35,016 nucleotides of DNA from a virus: positions 1 through 35,016 of IMG/VR virus record IMGVR_UViG_3300025276_000089; one strand, given 5' to 3'. Positions 23,292 through 30,593 of this stretch are shown piece by piece. The position numbers were made by a program, and so were the translations under genes. Numbering within the stretch: position 1 is the first letter of the stretch; every line of letters begins with the position of its first letter. The notes under the pieces were generated by a model that was given only the letters and a program-made list of their open reading frames with translations, made no database searches and was not told the origin of the DNA.

Positions 23292-25378
23292 AAACCTTCG
23301 AGATCACGCTCCAGTCCGGCAAGACCATCGAGGTCGATGCGCCGGACGCCCAGACCGCGGCGAAGGTGGCGGCCCGCTACGAGGCGCAGCAGACCCGCGC
23401 TCCGACCACGAAGCCGCAGCGTCGTCGGACTGAGGGCGCGTTCGGCGAGGTCGCAGGCCTCATGGCCAACATCAACCGCGGATCCGGCATCGGGGATGAG
23501 GTTGTCGCCGGTCTGCGCACCGCGGGGGATGTGGTGACGGGCAAGGTGCGCGGGACCCGCAACCCGGACGGCTCGATCACGCCGGGCGACATCGGCGGGG
23601 CCTTCCGTCGCAACATGGCCGATCAACGCGTGGTCGAAGACGACTTTACGCAGCGTCGGCCAAAAGTGGCGGCTGTGGGTCGCGGCGCCGGCATGACCGC
23701 GCCCGCTATGATTCCGGCGGTTGGCGCTGGCGCTGCGACGACGCTTACATCAGCCATCGCCCGCGGCGCGACCACGGCCGCGACGGAAGCCGCGGCATAT
23801 GCTCTCGCTGACCGCGGGACGGGCCAGGAGCGCCTTCAAGGAGCAAACCGGGCCATCATCCCTGCGGCAATGGGTGGCGCCGCTCTGGGGGCCGCTGGCT
23901 ACGCTCTGACCCGCCCCCGCATGGTTCGCACCGACGAGGACCTGGCCGCTCAAGTGCTGGTGGACCGCGCAAAGGCAGATCCGGCTCAGATGCGCGCCGA
24001 GGCCCAAGCTATGCGCGACGTTGGCGTTGCCCCGACTGGCCTGGACGTGATCGGCGAACGTGGCCGTCGCGTGGCTCGCGCCACCGGCGTCAAGACCGAC
24101 ACGGCCGGCGAGATCCTGACCCAGAACGCCATGACCCGTTCGGCCTCCACGAAGCCCGCGGTGATGAGCAACACCCGCCGCATGGTGGACGATCCGCGCA
24201 CCGTGACCGCCTATGTTGACGACCTGACCACGGCGCGCAGCGAGGCGGCCACGACGCAGTATCGCGAGCCCTACCAGGCGATGGTGCAAATCGACGCCGA
24301 CGCGGCATCTGCGCTTCGCGGCGACCCCGGCCGAGCTGCTATCCAGCGTGCCCGGCAAGCCGCCGTCGCGCGTCAGGACTATACGCAGGTTCAAGAGCTT
24401 GACGCCCTCCTGGCCCCTAACATGAACGAGTTTCCCGAGGTCTCGGCCGGCACGCTGGACCGTATCCGCATCGCGATGGGCGAGCGCGCCGAAACCGCTG
24501 GCCGCCGCGGCGCCCGTGACATCGCGTCAGGCCTTCGCTCGCGTCAGTCGGCCATCACCGGCGCACTGGATAACGTCGAAGGCCTGGGTGAGGCGCGGGC
24601 CAACTTTCGTCAGACGACGCAGGCCATCAACGTTGCGGACGGGACTGATCGGCTGGACATCTTCTCCACCGACCCGGCCGACTATGGCCAGTGGGTTCAG
24701 AGCCTCGGCCCGGAAGCCCGCCGCGCTAACGCCATGGCGATCCGTCAGGAAATCCTCGACACGCTGGGCGGCCAGCGCTCCTCGACCTTCGGCTCATTGG
24801 ACGAGCTTTCGACCTCGCCCTATGTCCGCGAGAACTTGGCCGCCGCCGTGGGCGAGGAAGCTGCGGACGGCTACCTTCGCAACATCGCCGCGCGTCTGCG
24901 CCAGACCCGCAACGCCTCCATGGTCACGCCCGGCGCAGGCTCTCGCACCGCGGTTCTGGAGAATGACCTTGGCGAGGTTGGCCGCAATGTCTCGGCCGGG
25001 GCCAACGCGGTTCAGCAGACCCTTCGTGGCGACGTGATCGGTCTTGCCCGCACCGCGGCGGATTGGTGGCGCCGCCGCGGAGTGAGTCCGGCCCAGGCCG
25101 AAGCGCTTGCGCGGGTCACGACGGATGAGGGGATGCTTGATCGCCTGATCGCGGCGGCAGAAGCCCGCGGCGGTCAAGGGGCTGGTCAGGACTTCCTACA
25201 GACCCTCGCCACGGCGCTCAATGACGCCGGGCCTCAAGATCCCGCCTTAGCCGCTCTACGTCGAGAGGTTTCGGCCCGATTGTCCAGGGCTGGAGCGTTG
25301 ACGACGGCAGCGCCTGAACCGGCGGTTGAGGTGTCGATCCCGAACCGGCCGGAACTTGGGGTTGGCCGAGCCTACTGA
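23288..25378 (+). CDS. Large internal virion (DNA ejection) protein
   Basis: A 696-residue protein. Residues 1-36 (FEITLQSGKTIEVDAPDAQT, then AAKVAARYEAQQ) form the small beta-alpha unit found at the N-terminus of many podovirus ejection proteins. Residues 135-215 are Ala/Gly-rich and hydrophobic (PAMIPAVGAGAATTLTSAIA) and could cross a membrane after ejection. The rest is helical and rich in Ala, Arg and Gln. By size, composition and position it is the counterpart of P22 gp16. Its last 161 bases are overlapped by a minus-strand gene. Confidence 0.7.
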   Translation: MKTFEITLQSGKTIEVDAPDAQTAAKVAARYEAQQTRAPTTKPQRRRTEGAFGEVAGLMANINRGSGIGDEVVAGLRTAGDVVTGKVRGTRNPDGSITPGDIGGAFRRNMADQRVVEDDFTQRRPKVAAVGRGAGMTAPAMIPAVGAGAATTLTSAIARGATTAATEAAAYALADRGTGQERLQGANRAIIPAAMGGAALGAAGYALTRPRMVRTDEDLAAQVLVDRAKADPAQMRAEAQAMRDVGVAPTGLDVIGERGRRVARATGVKTDTAGEILTQNAMTRSASTKPAVMSNTRRMVDDPRTVTAYVDDLTTARSEAATTQYREPYQAMVQIDADAASALRGDPGRAAIQRARQAAVARQDYTQVQELDALLAPNMNEFPEVSAGTLDRIRIAMGERAETAGRRGARDIASGLRSRQSAITGALDNVEGLGEARANFRQTTQAINVADGTDRLDIFSTDPADYGQWVQSLGPEARRANAMAIRQEILDTLGGQRSSTFGSLDELSTSPYVRENLAAAVGEEAADGYLRNIAARLRQTRNASMVTPGAGSRTAVLENDLGEVGRNVSAGANAVQQTLRGDVIGLARTAADWWRRRGVSPAQAEALARVTTDEGMLDRLIAAAEARGGQGAGQDFLQTLATALNDAGPQDPALAALRREVSARLSRAGALTTAAPEPAVEVSIPNRPELGVGRAY

Positions 25379-25526
25379 TCCGGCGCCAGGCTCGACGAGC
25401 GCTACGCTTGGCGTGCTTCCACAGCAGGACGAAGATCCAGGCCCAGATGAAGAAGCCGGGCACAAAGGAAGATCGAGCGTAAATCTGCTCGCCGATCTCC
25501 CACCGTACGTCTTCATCGTCGCCCAC
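25218..25526 (-). CDS. Possible antisense membrane protein
   Basis: A 102-residue minus-strand frame from GTG 25526, with a membrane segment (FVPGFFIWAWIFVLLW, about 21-36) followed by a basic stretch (KHAKRSARRAWRRISRL) and a Pro-rich tail. The charge distribution is that of an N-out/C-in single-span protein and resembles the antisense membrane protein at 14092. It overlaps the 3' end of the large ejection gene by 161 bases, weakening the call, but it fills the 236-base gap before the fibre gene, which has no plus-strand gene. Confidence 0.5.
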   Translation of the reverse strand: MGDDEDVRWEIGEQIYARSSFVPGFFIWAWIFVLLWKHAKRSARRAWRRISRLGQPQVPAGSGSTPQPPVQALPSSTLQPWTIGPKPLDVERLRRDLEARRH

Positions 25527-25576
25527 GCGCCGATAATGCCTGCAAAGCCCATCCGGCGAAACCCCACAAATTGCAG

Positions 25577-25600
25577 CGTCGAGATGACGCCGCAGCCCAA
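25577..25600 (+). promoter_or_regulatory. Repeated late-gene leader element, copy C
   Basis: Begins CGTCGAGATGACGCCGCAGC and lies 38 nt before the tail-fibre ATG. It is nearly identical to copies A and B in the first 17 bases, including the CGTCG-AGA-TGACG stem. Confidence 0.5.
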
Positions 25601-25614
25601 AGAAGGAGATCGCG

Positions 25615-26262
25615 ATGGCCGCAGGACGGTTGATCGTGCCTGGCTGGATGCCGGCCGAAAATGCGAGCGGCGACAGGATCGCGGGCGCTCGGCTCTATTT
25701 CTACGAGAACGGGACCACGACGCTGGCCGAGGTGTTCACCACCTCCAGCCTCGCAACCGCTCTAGCCAATCCCGTCATTGCCGACGATGCGGGCGGCTTT
25801 GCGGCGATCTGGGCCGATACGGCCGAGACCTTCACGGTTGCGGTGACGGACGGCTCTGGCGCGCCCCTGGCGGCCTATGATGGCGTTTCCCCCTCCATCG
25901 ACGCCACGCTGGCCTCTGCGGCTCTGGCTGAAAGCGCGAAGGACTCGGCTCAGGCGTCGGCTACGTCGGCATCCGCCAGTGCCACGGCGGCGGCGGCGTC
26001 CGCCAGCACCGCCTCCACCGCCTCGACCGCGGCTGTAGCGGCGGCGGCGACGGCAACCGAGATCGCCGGCTTCGATCCCGCCCTCTACCAGCTTCGCAGC
26101 GAGGAGGGGGTCGCCAACGGCTACGCGCCCCTCAACGCCAGCGCCAAGGTTCCCGACACCCACCTGACCGCGGCCCCGGTCTCCACGCCGCAACAGGCCG
26201 CGCTCGACGCCCTCGAAACCGAACAAAAAGCCTTCGCCGTGGCGATGGCGATTGCCCTCTAA
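25615..26262 (+). CDS. Tail fibre protein, stem part
   Basis: A 215-residue protein with an AGAAGGAGA site. The N-terminal 100 residues (GRLIVPGWMPAENASGDRIA, then GARLYFYENGTTTLAEVFTT) resemble the baseplate/hub-attachment domain of phage fibres: 'a-G-A-x-L-Y-F-Y-x-x-G-T-x-T' followed by a beta unit ending in FTVAVTDGSGAPL. Residues 105-150 are an Ala/Ser/Thr-rich coiled repeat. The C-terminus has the common fibre segment YAPLNASAKVPDTHLT. It starts the fibre operon and probably needs the next two proteins to make a complete fibre. Confidence 0.75.
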   Translation: MAAGRLIVPGWMPAENASGDRIAGARLYFYENGTTTLAEVFTTSSLATALANPVIADDAGGFAAIWADTAETFTVAVTDGSGAPLAAYDGVSPSIDATLASAALAESAKDSAQASATSASASATAAAASASTASTASTAAVAAAATATEIAGFDPALYQLRSEEGVANGYAPLNASAKVPDTHLTAAPVSTPQQAALDALETEQKAFAVAMAIAL

Positions 26263-26274
26263 GGAGCCCGGCCA

Positions 26275-26685
26275 ATGCCCGCGACCGAAAACGCCTTCAT
26301 CTCTCCGCAGTCGATCCAGACCGCCTACGCCGTCACCGCGACCGCGAACACCGACCTTGACGACGCGCCCACGACTGTTGAGCTGCTGATGACCGCCGGG
26401 GCCAACGGCGCCCGCGTGACGCGCATCACTTCGATCCCCCGCGCGACCGTCACGGCGACCAACGTCCAGCTCTATCTGTCCAAGGATGGTGGGACCACCA
26501 AGCGCCTGCTCGAAACCATCCTGGTCGCGGCTCACACCGTGGCGGCCACGACTGAAATCCCGGCCTACGATTGGGGCTTCAGCGAGGACAATCCGCTTCT
26601 CTTGGAGGCCGCCGACGAACTCTATGTCGGCCAGGGCGTCTCGACCGGGTCCGTTGTCACGACCGCGCACTACGGCGACTACTGA
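26275..26685 (+). CDS. Fibre-associated phage protein
   Basis: A 136-residue all-beta protein. Its centre (DDAPTTVELLMTAGANGARV, then TRITSIPRATVTATNVQLYL) and SKDGGTTKRLLETILVAAHT belong to a type of small protein often encoded between fibre and adhesin genes in alphaproteobacterial phages. Its TGATG overlap with the next gene suggests joint production. Probably part of the fibre or its tip. Confidence 0.6.
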   Translation: MPATENAFISPQSIQTAYAVTATANTDLDDAPTTVELLMTAGANGARVTRITSIPRATVTATNVQLYLSKDGGTTKRLLETILVAAHTVAATTEIPAYDWGFSEDNPLLLEAADELYVGQGVSTGSVVTTAHYGDY

Positions 26686-27383
26686 TGACGCAGGGGATTT
26701 TGGGGCTTCGCGGGCAGGGTATGGATGGCCGCAAAAACGCTAGCCGCGTCACGCTCCTGCGCCGCGATTGGCTGTACGGGATCGAGGACGTAAGCCCTGT
26801 CGCACAGTCCTATACCGTCACGCCGCCCCCCGGCGCCCTTTACTGCGTCGCCCGCCTAGTGGCCGGCGGGGGCGGCCGAGATGCCTCGATCTCCACCTCG
26901 ACGGGCGCTGGTGGCGACTATGCGCGCAAGCTAATCCGTGTGCCGGGCCAGACCCCTCTGGCTGTAAGCGTGAGCAACGCTGCGAACCTGGACGGGTCTG
27001 ACGGCCAGGACACGACCGTAAGCCTTGGCGGGGTGGTGGTATGCCGTGCTGGAGGTGGCGAGGGAGGTGGGGCCTCCCCGGGCGCGGCGGGGCCGCGGGC
27101 TCAGAGCCTTGGCGATGTCATTCGCGGCGGCGAAGCCGGAACGTCCACCACGGGCGGCGCGTCCGGGTCAGACATCGACGATCCTGACACGCTGTGGCTT
27201 GGCGGCTTCACCAAAACCTCGCCGGCAACCGCGCCCGCGTCTGACGGGACTGAGCCGCCCGTATTGCCGGTCTATGGGTCTGGCGGCGCCCCGGGCAGCA
27301 GCGACGGCCCCTTTGTCGGCGATGGCCGACAAGGCAGCCCCGGGGTCGCCGTCCTAGAGTTCTACAACCTCAAGCCCTACTAG
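26685..27383 (+). CDS. Glycine-rich tail-fibre tip protein / adhesin
   Basis: A 232-residue protein starting at the TGATG overlap. After a PPGALYCVARLVAGGGGRDA segment (residues about 48-67) it contains several glycine-rich loops (AGGGEGGGASPGAAGPRA; GGEAGTSTTGGASGS; YGSGGAPGSSDG) between short hydrophobic strands. This pattern is typical of phage adhesins, in which Gly-rich loops at the fibre tip contact the receptor. It ends in VAVLEFYNLKPY, a common final strand. A strong hairpin at 27408 follows, marking the end of the operon. Confidence 0.7.
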   Translation: MTQGILGLRGQGMDGRKNASRVTLLRRDWLYGIEDVSPVAQSYTVTPPPGALYCVARLVAGGGGRDASISTSTGAGGDYARKLIRVPGQTPLAVSVSNAANLDGSDGQDTTVSLGGVVVCRAGGGEGGGASPGAAGPRAQSLGDVIRGGEAGTSTTGGASGSDIDDPDTLWLGGFTKTSPATAPASDGTEPPVLPVYGSGGAPGSSDGPFVGDGRQGSPGVAVLEFYNLKPY

Positions 27384-27407
27384 GCGCGCCCTTTGACGCC
27401 AGAAGGC

Positions 27408-27438
27408 GGCTCGGAAGGGATTGCGCCCCTCCCGAGCC
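27408..27438. terminator. Strong hairpin between fibre and lysis genes
   Basis: GGCTCGG (27408-27414) pairs with CCGAGCC (27432-27438), and AGGG (27416-27419) with CCCT (27427-27430), separated by one A-C mismatch, around a seven-base loop. No T-run follows. Probably a terminator or mRNA end-protecting structure between the fibre and lysis operons. Confidence 0.55.
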
Positions 27439-27521
27439 TGACCCGCCGCATGACCGGCCGCCTGATCAGGCCCGGACACTCAACACCATCCCGACACCTT
27501 GGCAATAGAAAGGGGCTCCGC

Positions 27522-27566
27522 ATGGCCCGACGTGACCACGCCCGCACCGGGGGTTCCCGTGCCTGA
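27522..27566 (+). CDS. Possible leader peptide in front of the lysis gene
   Basis: A 14-residue frame (MARRDHARTGGSRA) with the best ribosome site of the area (AAAGGGG, seven bases before ATG). Its stop lies just inside the start of the next gene (GTG 27559), so ribosomes ending here could re-start on the membrane protein. This would be translational coupling or timing of lysis. Evidence is arrangement only. Confidence 0.3.
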   Translation: MARRDHARTGGSRA

Positions 27567-27984
27567 GAACCTTCGCGAATGGATCATCGGCCTGGTGGCG
27601 GTTCTGGGGTCCGGCGGGATCGGCGCGTTGATCAACGGCCGGTTCAAGCCGTCGTCGAAAGCAGAGGACGCATCGGCGGAAGCGGCGGCGGACGTGGCTC
27701 GCACCGACGGCTTCGTAAAGCTCCTGGAGCGCGTGGAACTTCGGCTCGAAAAGGTCGAGGCCGAGGCCGATCGATGCCAGGCCGAGAATGCCGAGCTTCG
27801 CCAAGCAAACGCGGATCTGCGTCAAGAGGTCGCTGAACTGAAGGACCGGCTCAAGCACCTTGAAGACGGACGCCTGGCCAGGGACATCGCGGACGCTACG
27901 CGGAGCCTTCCCGACACCTTGACCACCATCGAAGACGGCAAGGTCACGGTCATGCGCCCGGCCAAGCGGAAGGAGGGCCAATGA
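27559..27984 (+). CDS. Lysis-cassette membrane protein with coiled coil
   Basis: A 141-residue protein from GTG 27559; GTG 27532 and TTG 27499 are other in-frame starts. Residues 7-25 (EWIIGLVAVLGSGGIGALI) form one membrane segment and residues about 48-108 a long coiled coil (LLERVELRLEKVEAEADRCQ; RQEVAELKDRLKHLEDG). This layout is frequent for the first gene of alphaproteobacterial lysis cassettes and may be a holin regulator or a pinholin-like protein. The alternative starts recall dual-start holin/antiholin genes. Its stop overlaps the next start (ATGA). Confidence 0.6.
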   Translation: MPENLREWIIGLVAVLGSGGIGALINGRFKPSSKAEDASAEAAADVARTDGFVKLLERVELRLEKVEAEADRCQAENAELRQANADLRQEVAELKDRLKHLEDGRLARDIADATRSLPDTLTTIEDGKVTVMRPAKRKEGQ

Positions 27985-28295
27985 CCCGCGTTGACCTGTT
28001 CGAACGCCTGGTCGGCAATCTCGCCAGGCCGTTCTCCATTATCGCCACCTCGTTCAGCGCCGCTGTTGTGCCGGTCGTAATCGTCTGGCGCATCGCGCCG
28101 GAGCGACTGGACCTCGTCGCGGCGGCGGCCTTTGTCGGCGCGCTCTATGCCGGCGTCGGCACGCTCTATTGGGGCAAGGCCTGGGAAAACCAGAAGACGG
28201 AGAAGGCGAAGGCCGAGGTCGAGGTCGCCAAGGCCACCGCCCGGCCGGCGCCCGATGACGGCGAGTTGCCGGCCGACCAGAGGCTCAAGCCATGA
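27981..28295 (+). CDS. Holin (two membrane segments)
   Basis: A 104-residue protein with two membrane segments: about residues 19-37 (SIIATSFSAAVVPVVIVWRI) and 45-65 (LVAAAAFVGALYAGVGTLYW), followed by a charged tail (ENQKTEKAKAEVEVAKA). Size, topology and place directly before the endolysin gene fit a class II holin, which opens the inner membrane at a set time so that endolysin reaches the cell wall. Coupled by ATGA overlaps on both sides. Confidence 0.7.
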   Translation: MTRVDLFERLVGNLARPFSIIATSFSAAVVPVVIVWRIAPERLDLVAAAAFVGALYAGVGTLYWGKAWENQKTEKAKAEVEVAKATARPAPDDGELPADQRLKP

Positions 28296-29017
28296 ACGCC
28301 GACGCCATCGATCAGCTTCTCGTCGCTCGGGGAGCCATAGACGCCGCCCTGGCCGCTCTCCAGCCACCCGCGCCCGCACCGGTCGCTCCGCCTCCTGCGC
28401 CCACCCAGGGCCTGCGGAGCCCCGCTCTGTTCTTCGACCAGCTTCGCGCCGGGAAGATGCTTGGCCCGGTCCTGTCCAAGGACGAGGTGTCGGGCTGTGA
28501 GGCGATCCTGGCTGCCTGCCTCGGCTGGCCCGCTTCCTGGACCGCCTATGCCCTGGCCACGGCCTATCACGAGACGGCCGGCACCATGCAGCCGATCAAG
28601 GAATATGGTGGCACGGCCTACTTCCGGCGGATGTACGACATCGAGGGCGAGCGCCCGGCCAAGGCTCGCGAGCTTGGGAACCTGACCCCAGGCGACGGCG
28701 CCCGGTACGCAGGCCGCGGCTTCGTCCAACTCACGGGGAAGGCCAACTATTCCAGGGCCGGCCAGAAGCTGGCCATCGACCTGGTGGCGGATCCAGACCT
28801 CGCCATGCGCCCCGACATCGCCGCCCAGGTCATGCGCCGCGGCATGGAAGAGGGCTGGTTCACTTCGAAGAGCTTGAACGACTTCGTCCCGATGTCGGCT
28901 GAGCGCCAGCACTACAAGAACGCGCGGCGGGTGATTAATGGCGCTGACCGGGCAGATCAGATTGCAGGGTACGCACTGGCGTTTGATGCGGCCCTATTGG
29001 CGGGGCAATGGGCCTAG
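28292..29017 (+). CDS. GH19-type endolysin
   Basis: A 241-residue protein. A short N-terminal helix and Ala/Pro linker (residues 1-40) precede a glycoside hydrolase family 19-like domain. The catalytic segment ATAYHETAGTMQPIKEYG (89-106) supplies Glu94 and probably Glu104; GRGFVQLTGKANY (141-153) and NARRVINGADRADQ (about 211-224) are the other conserved blocks. These phage enzymes cleave glycan strands of peptidoglycan. There is no signal peptide, so export depends on the holin. Its stop shares CTAG with the stop of the HNH gene on the other strand. Confidence 0.85.
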   Translation: MNADAIDQLLVARGAIDAALAALQPPAPAPVAPPPAPTQGLRSPALFFDQLRAGKMLGPVLSKDEVSGCEAILAACLGWPASWTAYALATAYHETAGTMQPIKEYGGTAYFRRMYDIEGERPAKARELGNLTPGDGARYAGRGFVQLTGKANYSRAGQKLAIDLVADPDLAMRPDIAAQVMRRGMEEGWFTSKSLNDFVPMSAERQHYKNARRVINGADRADQIAGYALAFDAALLAGQWA

Positions 29018-29676
29018 TGGTTCACCGGGGCACGAATCGCGCGCTCGACCGACCAGCCCCGCTTGAGGCGAGCGTTTATGGCAGCGGGAGAAACGCCGTG
29101 AGCGCGACCCGCCGCGGCAAGGCTCGGGTATGCCACGCCATCAATGGTGACGGCCCGCAGGTTGCGGCGGTGCAGCGCCCCCTGCTCGCAAGCCGGCGCC
29201 CAACGGCAGTTAGCTGGAGTGTAATGGCCGTTCGGGTCAATTCGATCGATCGTGTAGCCCTCAGGGCGTGGGCCCATGTCCTCAAAGAAGGCCTCGAAAC
29301 TAGCCCATCGTTCGCACACGACGATGCCGCGGCCGCCCCATCTGGGATAGTTGGAACTCTTAACGTCAGTGCAGCGACGCTTCATCCCAAGCCATACGCT
29401 GTACTCGGGGGACATCGTCTGGTTGCTGCGATGGCCATGCTTGCCTCGCGCCGCCGCGAGAGTCGCCTTGGCCTGCGCGGTTTGCCCTCGCGCCCGCGCC
29501 GTTTCAATCCGAAGGCAGCCACACGAACGCACCGCTCCAGCCCGGAGATGGGAACCAAGCGGCCAAGCAGTTTTCCCGCAGTCGCACAAGCAGTCCCAGC
29601 GCTGGGGTTTCTCAGACTTCCGGATCACCAGAAGTCTCCCAAAACGCTGTCCAGAAATGTCGATCAATGCGGCCAT
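29014..29676 (-). CDS. HNH homing-type endonuclease inserted in the lysis cassette
   Basis: A 220-residue minus-strand protein. An N-terminal zinc unit has CLCDCG (29-34) and SCGC (51-54). The HNH-like core runs from WLGMKRRCTDVKSSNYPRWG (95-114) through RGIVVCERWASFEAFFEDMG to the IDRIDPNGHYTPANCRW block (143-159). A C-terminal DNA-binding unit, DGVAYPSLAAAGRAHGVSPA (179-198), resembles NUMOD repeats. Such genes copy themselves into phage genomes lacking them. It separates the endolysin from Rz/Rz1 and runs opposite to the lysis operon. The start is uncertain: the chosen ATG at 29676 lacks a clear ribosome site and an upstream TTG would add 23 residues. Confidence 0.8.
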   Translation of the reverse strand: MAALIDISGQRFGRLLVIRKSEKPQRWDCLCDCGKTAWPLGSHLRAGAVRSCGCLRIETARARGQTAQAKATLAAARGKHGHRSNQTMSPEYSVWLGMKRRCTDVKSSNYPRWGGRGIVVCERWASFEAFFEDMGPRPEGYTIDRIDPNGHYTPANCRWAPACEQGALHRRNLRAVTIDGVAYPSLAAAGRAHGVSPAAINARLKRGWSVERAIRAPVNH

Positions 29677-29774
29677 TGATGGAGCATCAGCATGTTTGAA
29701 CTGCCTGTCAATGAGGCGCGGCCCTACCACGCCATGGCATTTCAATCGGCGTTGATTGCTGGGGGGTGGACACG

Positions 29775-30173
29775 ATGATCGCCCAAGCCATCACCATCGC
29801 CCGCGCCTGGTGGAAGGCTCTGCCAGGATTCGTCCTCGGCGCCCTGATCGCCTTCCCCCTCGGCCAATGCAGCGGGGATGCGCGCGCCACCAAGCGCCTG
29901 GAGGCCGCCAACGCCGCCAGCCAGGTCAAGGCCCTGAACGAAGACGCCAAGGCCAAGGAAACCGCCGCCGCTGAGCGGATGAACGACGCCGCCGATGTGG
30001 CGGCCATGAACGAAAGGCTCTCCGATGCCGTCGCCTCGCTTCCTGATCACGTCCCTAGCGCTCGCCGCATCGCTCTCGGTTGCCAGCGGCTGCGCGAAGC
30101 CGGGACCCGTAATGCAGACCTTCCCGTCGAATGCCGACCTGCTGGTCAAGCCCAAGCCCGTCCCGCCCCCTGA
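29775..30173 (+). CDS. Inner-membrane spanin subunit (Rz-like)
   Basis: A 132-residue protein with a GGGGGG ribosome-site-like stretch before ATG 29775. Residues about 15-32 (KALPGFVLGALIAFPLG) form the N-terminal membrane anchor; the following periplasmic part is a long charged helix (RLEAANAASQVKALNEDAKA and on), and it ends with the CQRLREAG segment typical of Rz. Spanins fuse the inner and outer membranes in the last step of lysis. The Rz1-like gene lies largely inside it in another frame, the classic arrangement. Confidence 0.75.
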   Translation: MIAQAITIARAWWKALPGFVLGALIAFPLGQCSGDARATKRLEAANAASQVKALNEDAKAKETAAAERMNDAADVAAMNERLSDAVASLPDHVPSARRIALGCQRLREAGTRNADLPVECRPAGQAQARPAP

Positions 30174-30312
30174 GATCGTGACCTCGGAAGCCGCGGCGGA
30201 CGCCCACGACATCGCGCTCGAGCAATGGGCCGAGGAAGGCTGGCGCCAGGTCGGCCGGATCTGTCGATGGGCCAAAGCTCGCGGCGCCGATGTGAGCTGC
30301 CCAGATGCGTAA
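30025..30312 (+). CDS. Outer-membrane spanin lipoprotein (Rz1-like)
   Basis: A 95-residue protein encoded in the +1 frame from inside the Rz-like gene and extending 139 bases beyond it. The N-terminus is a lipoprotein signal (RFLITSLALAASLSVASGC) with lipobox ASGC and acylated Cys23. A Pro-rich stretch follows (VKPKPVPPPE), typical of Rz1. Its C-terminal half (EQWAEEGWRQVGRICRWAKA) is longer than in the shortest Rz1 proteins. It would be anchored in the outer membrane and reach the Rz-like partner across the periplasm. Confidence 0.75.
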   Translation: MPSPRFLITSLALAASLSVASGCAKPGPVMQTFPSNADLLVKPKPVPPPEIVTSEAAADAHDIALEQWAEEGWRQVGRICRWAKARGADVSCPDA

Positions 30313-30384
30313 CGCCCAGGTCACGCCTAAGCCGTGGTGGCGGGTGTGGTGAGAATGCTGCGGGCTGGACGCGACCCCAGCTTA

Positions 30385-30455
30385 ACTCGGCGACGGGATT
30401 TGAACCCGCGTAACTGGCACTCCAACACCCAGTGTGAGGTCTGCTTCGCGCCGAG
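30385..30455 (-). tRNA. tRNA-like sequence, non-canonical or degraded
   Basis: On the minus strand, CTCGGCG (30455-30449) pairs perfectly with CGCCGAG (30392-30386), giving a seven-base acceptor stem. A full T arm lies beside it: GCGGG, loop TTCAAAT, CCCGT (30409-30393). Total length (71 nt) is right for a tRNA. The 39 bases between do not form normal D and anticodon arms: no GG in a D loop, and the best stem there is ACTGG/CCAGT with an 11-base loop. No CCA is encoded. It is a tRNA pseudogene or tRNA-like structure; amino acid cannot be given. Confidence 0.4.
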
Positions 30456-30593
30456 CACGCGCCTGGAGGTACGAGCGGGCGCTTCTGCTCTCAGCGCCGC
30501 CGTTGGGCCTGGAAAATCGGGCGCCCGTATTCCTGCGACCTCGACAAGCCCGACCCCGGCGAAATCCCCATCATCGACAGCGAGGAGGGCTAG
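30433..30593 (+). pseudogene. Frameshifted remnant of a small zinc-ribbon protein
   Basis: One frame contains CEVCFAPSTRLEV (from 30433); another, shifted by one base, continues with GRFCSQRRRWAWKIGRPYSC and DLDKPDPGEIPIIDSEEG up to the stop at 30591-30593. Together they look like one protein with two Cys pairs (CxxC ... FCSQxRRWAWK), as in phage zinc-ribbon proteins. No intact start is visible and the break lies near 30470-30485. The stop overlaps the GTG of the metallophosphoesterase. It may be decay, a sequencing error or programmed shift. Confidence 0.35.
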
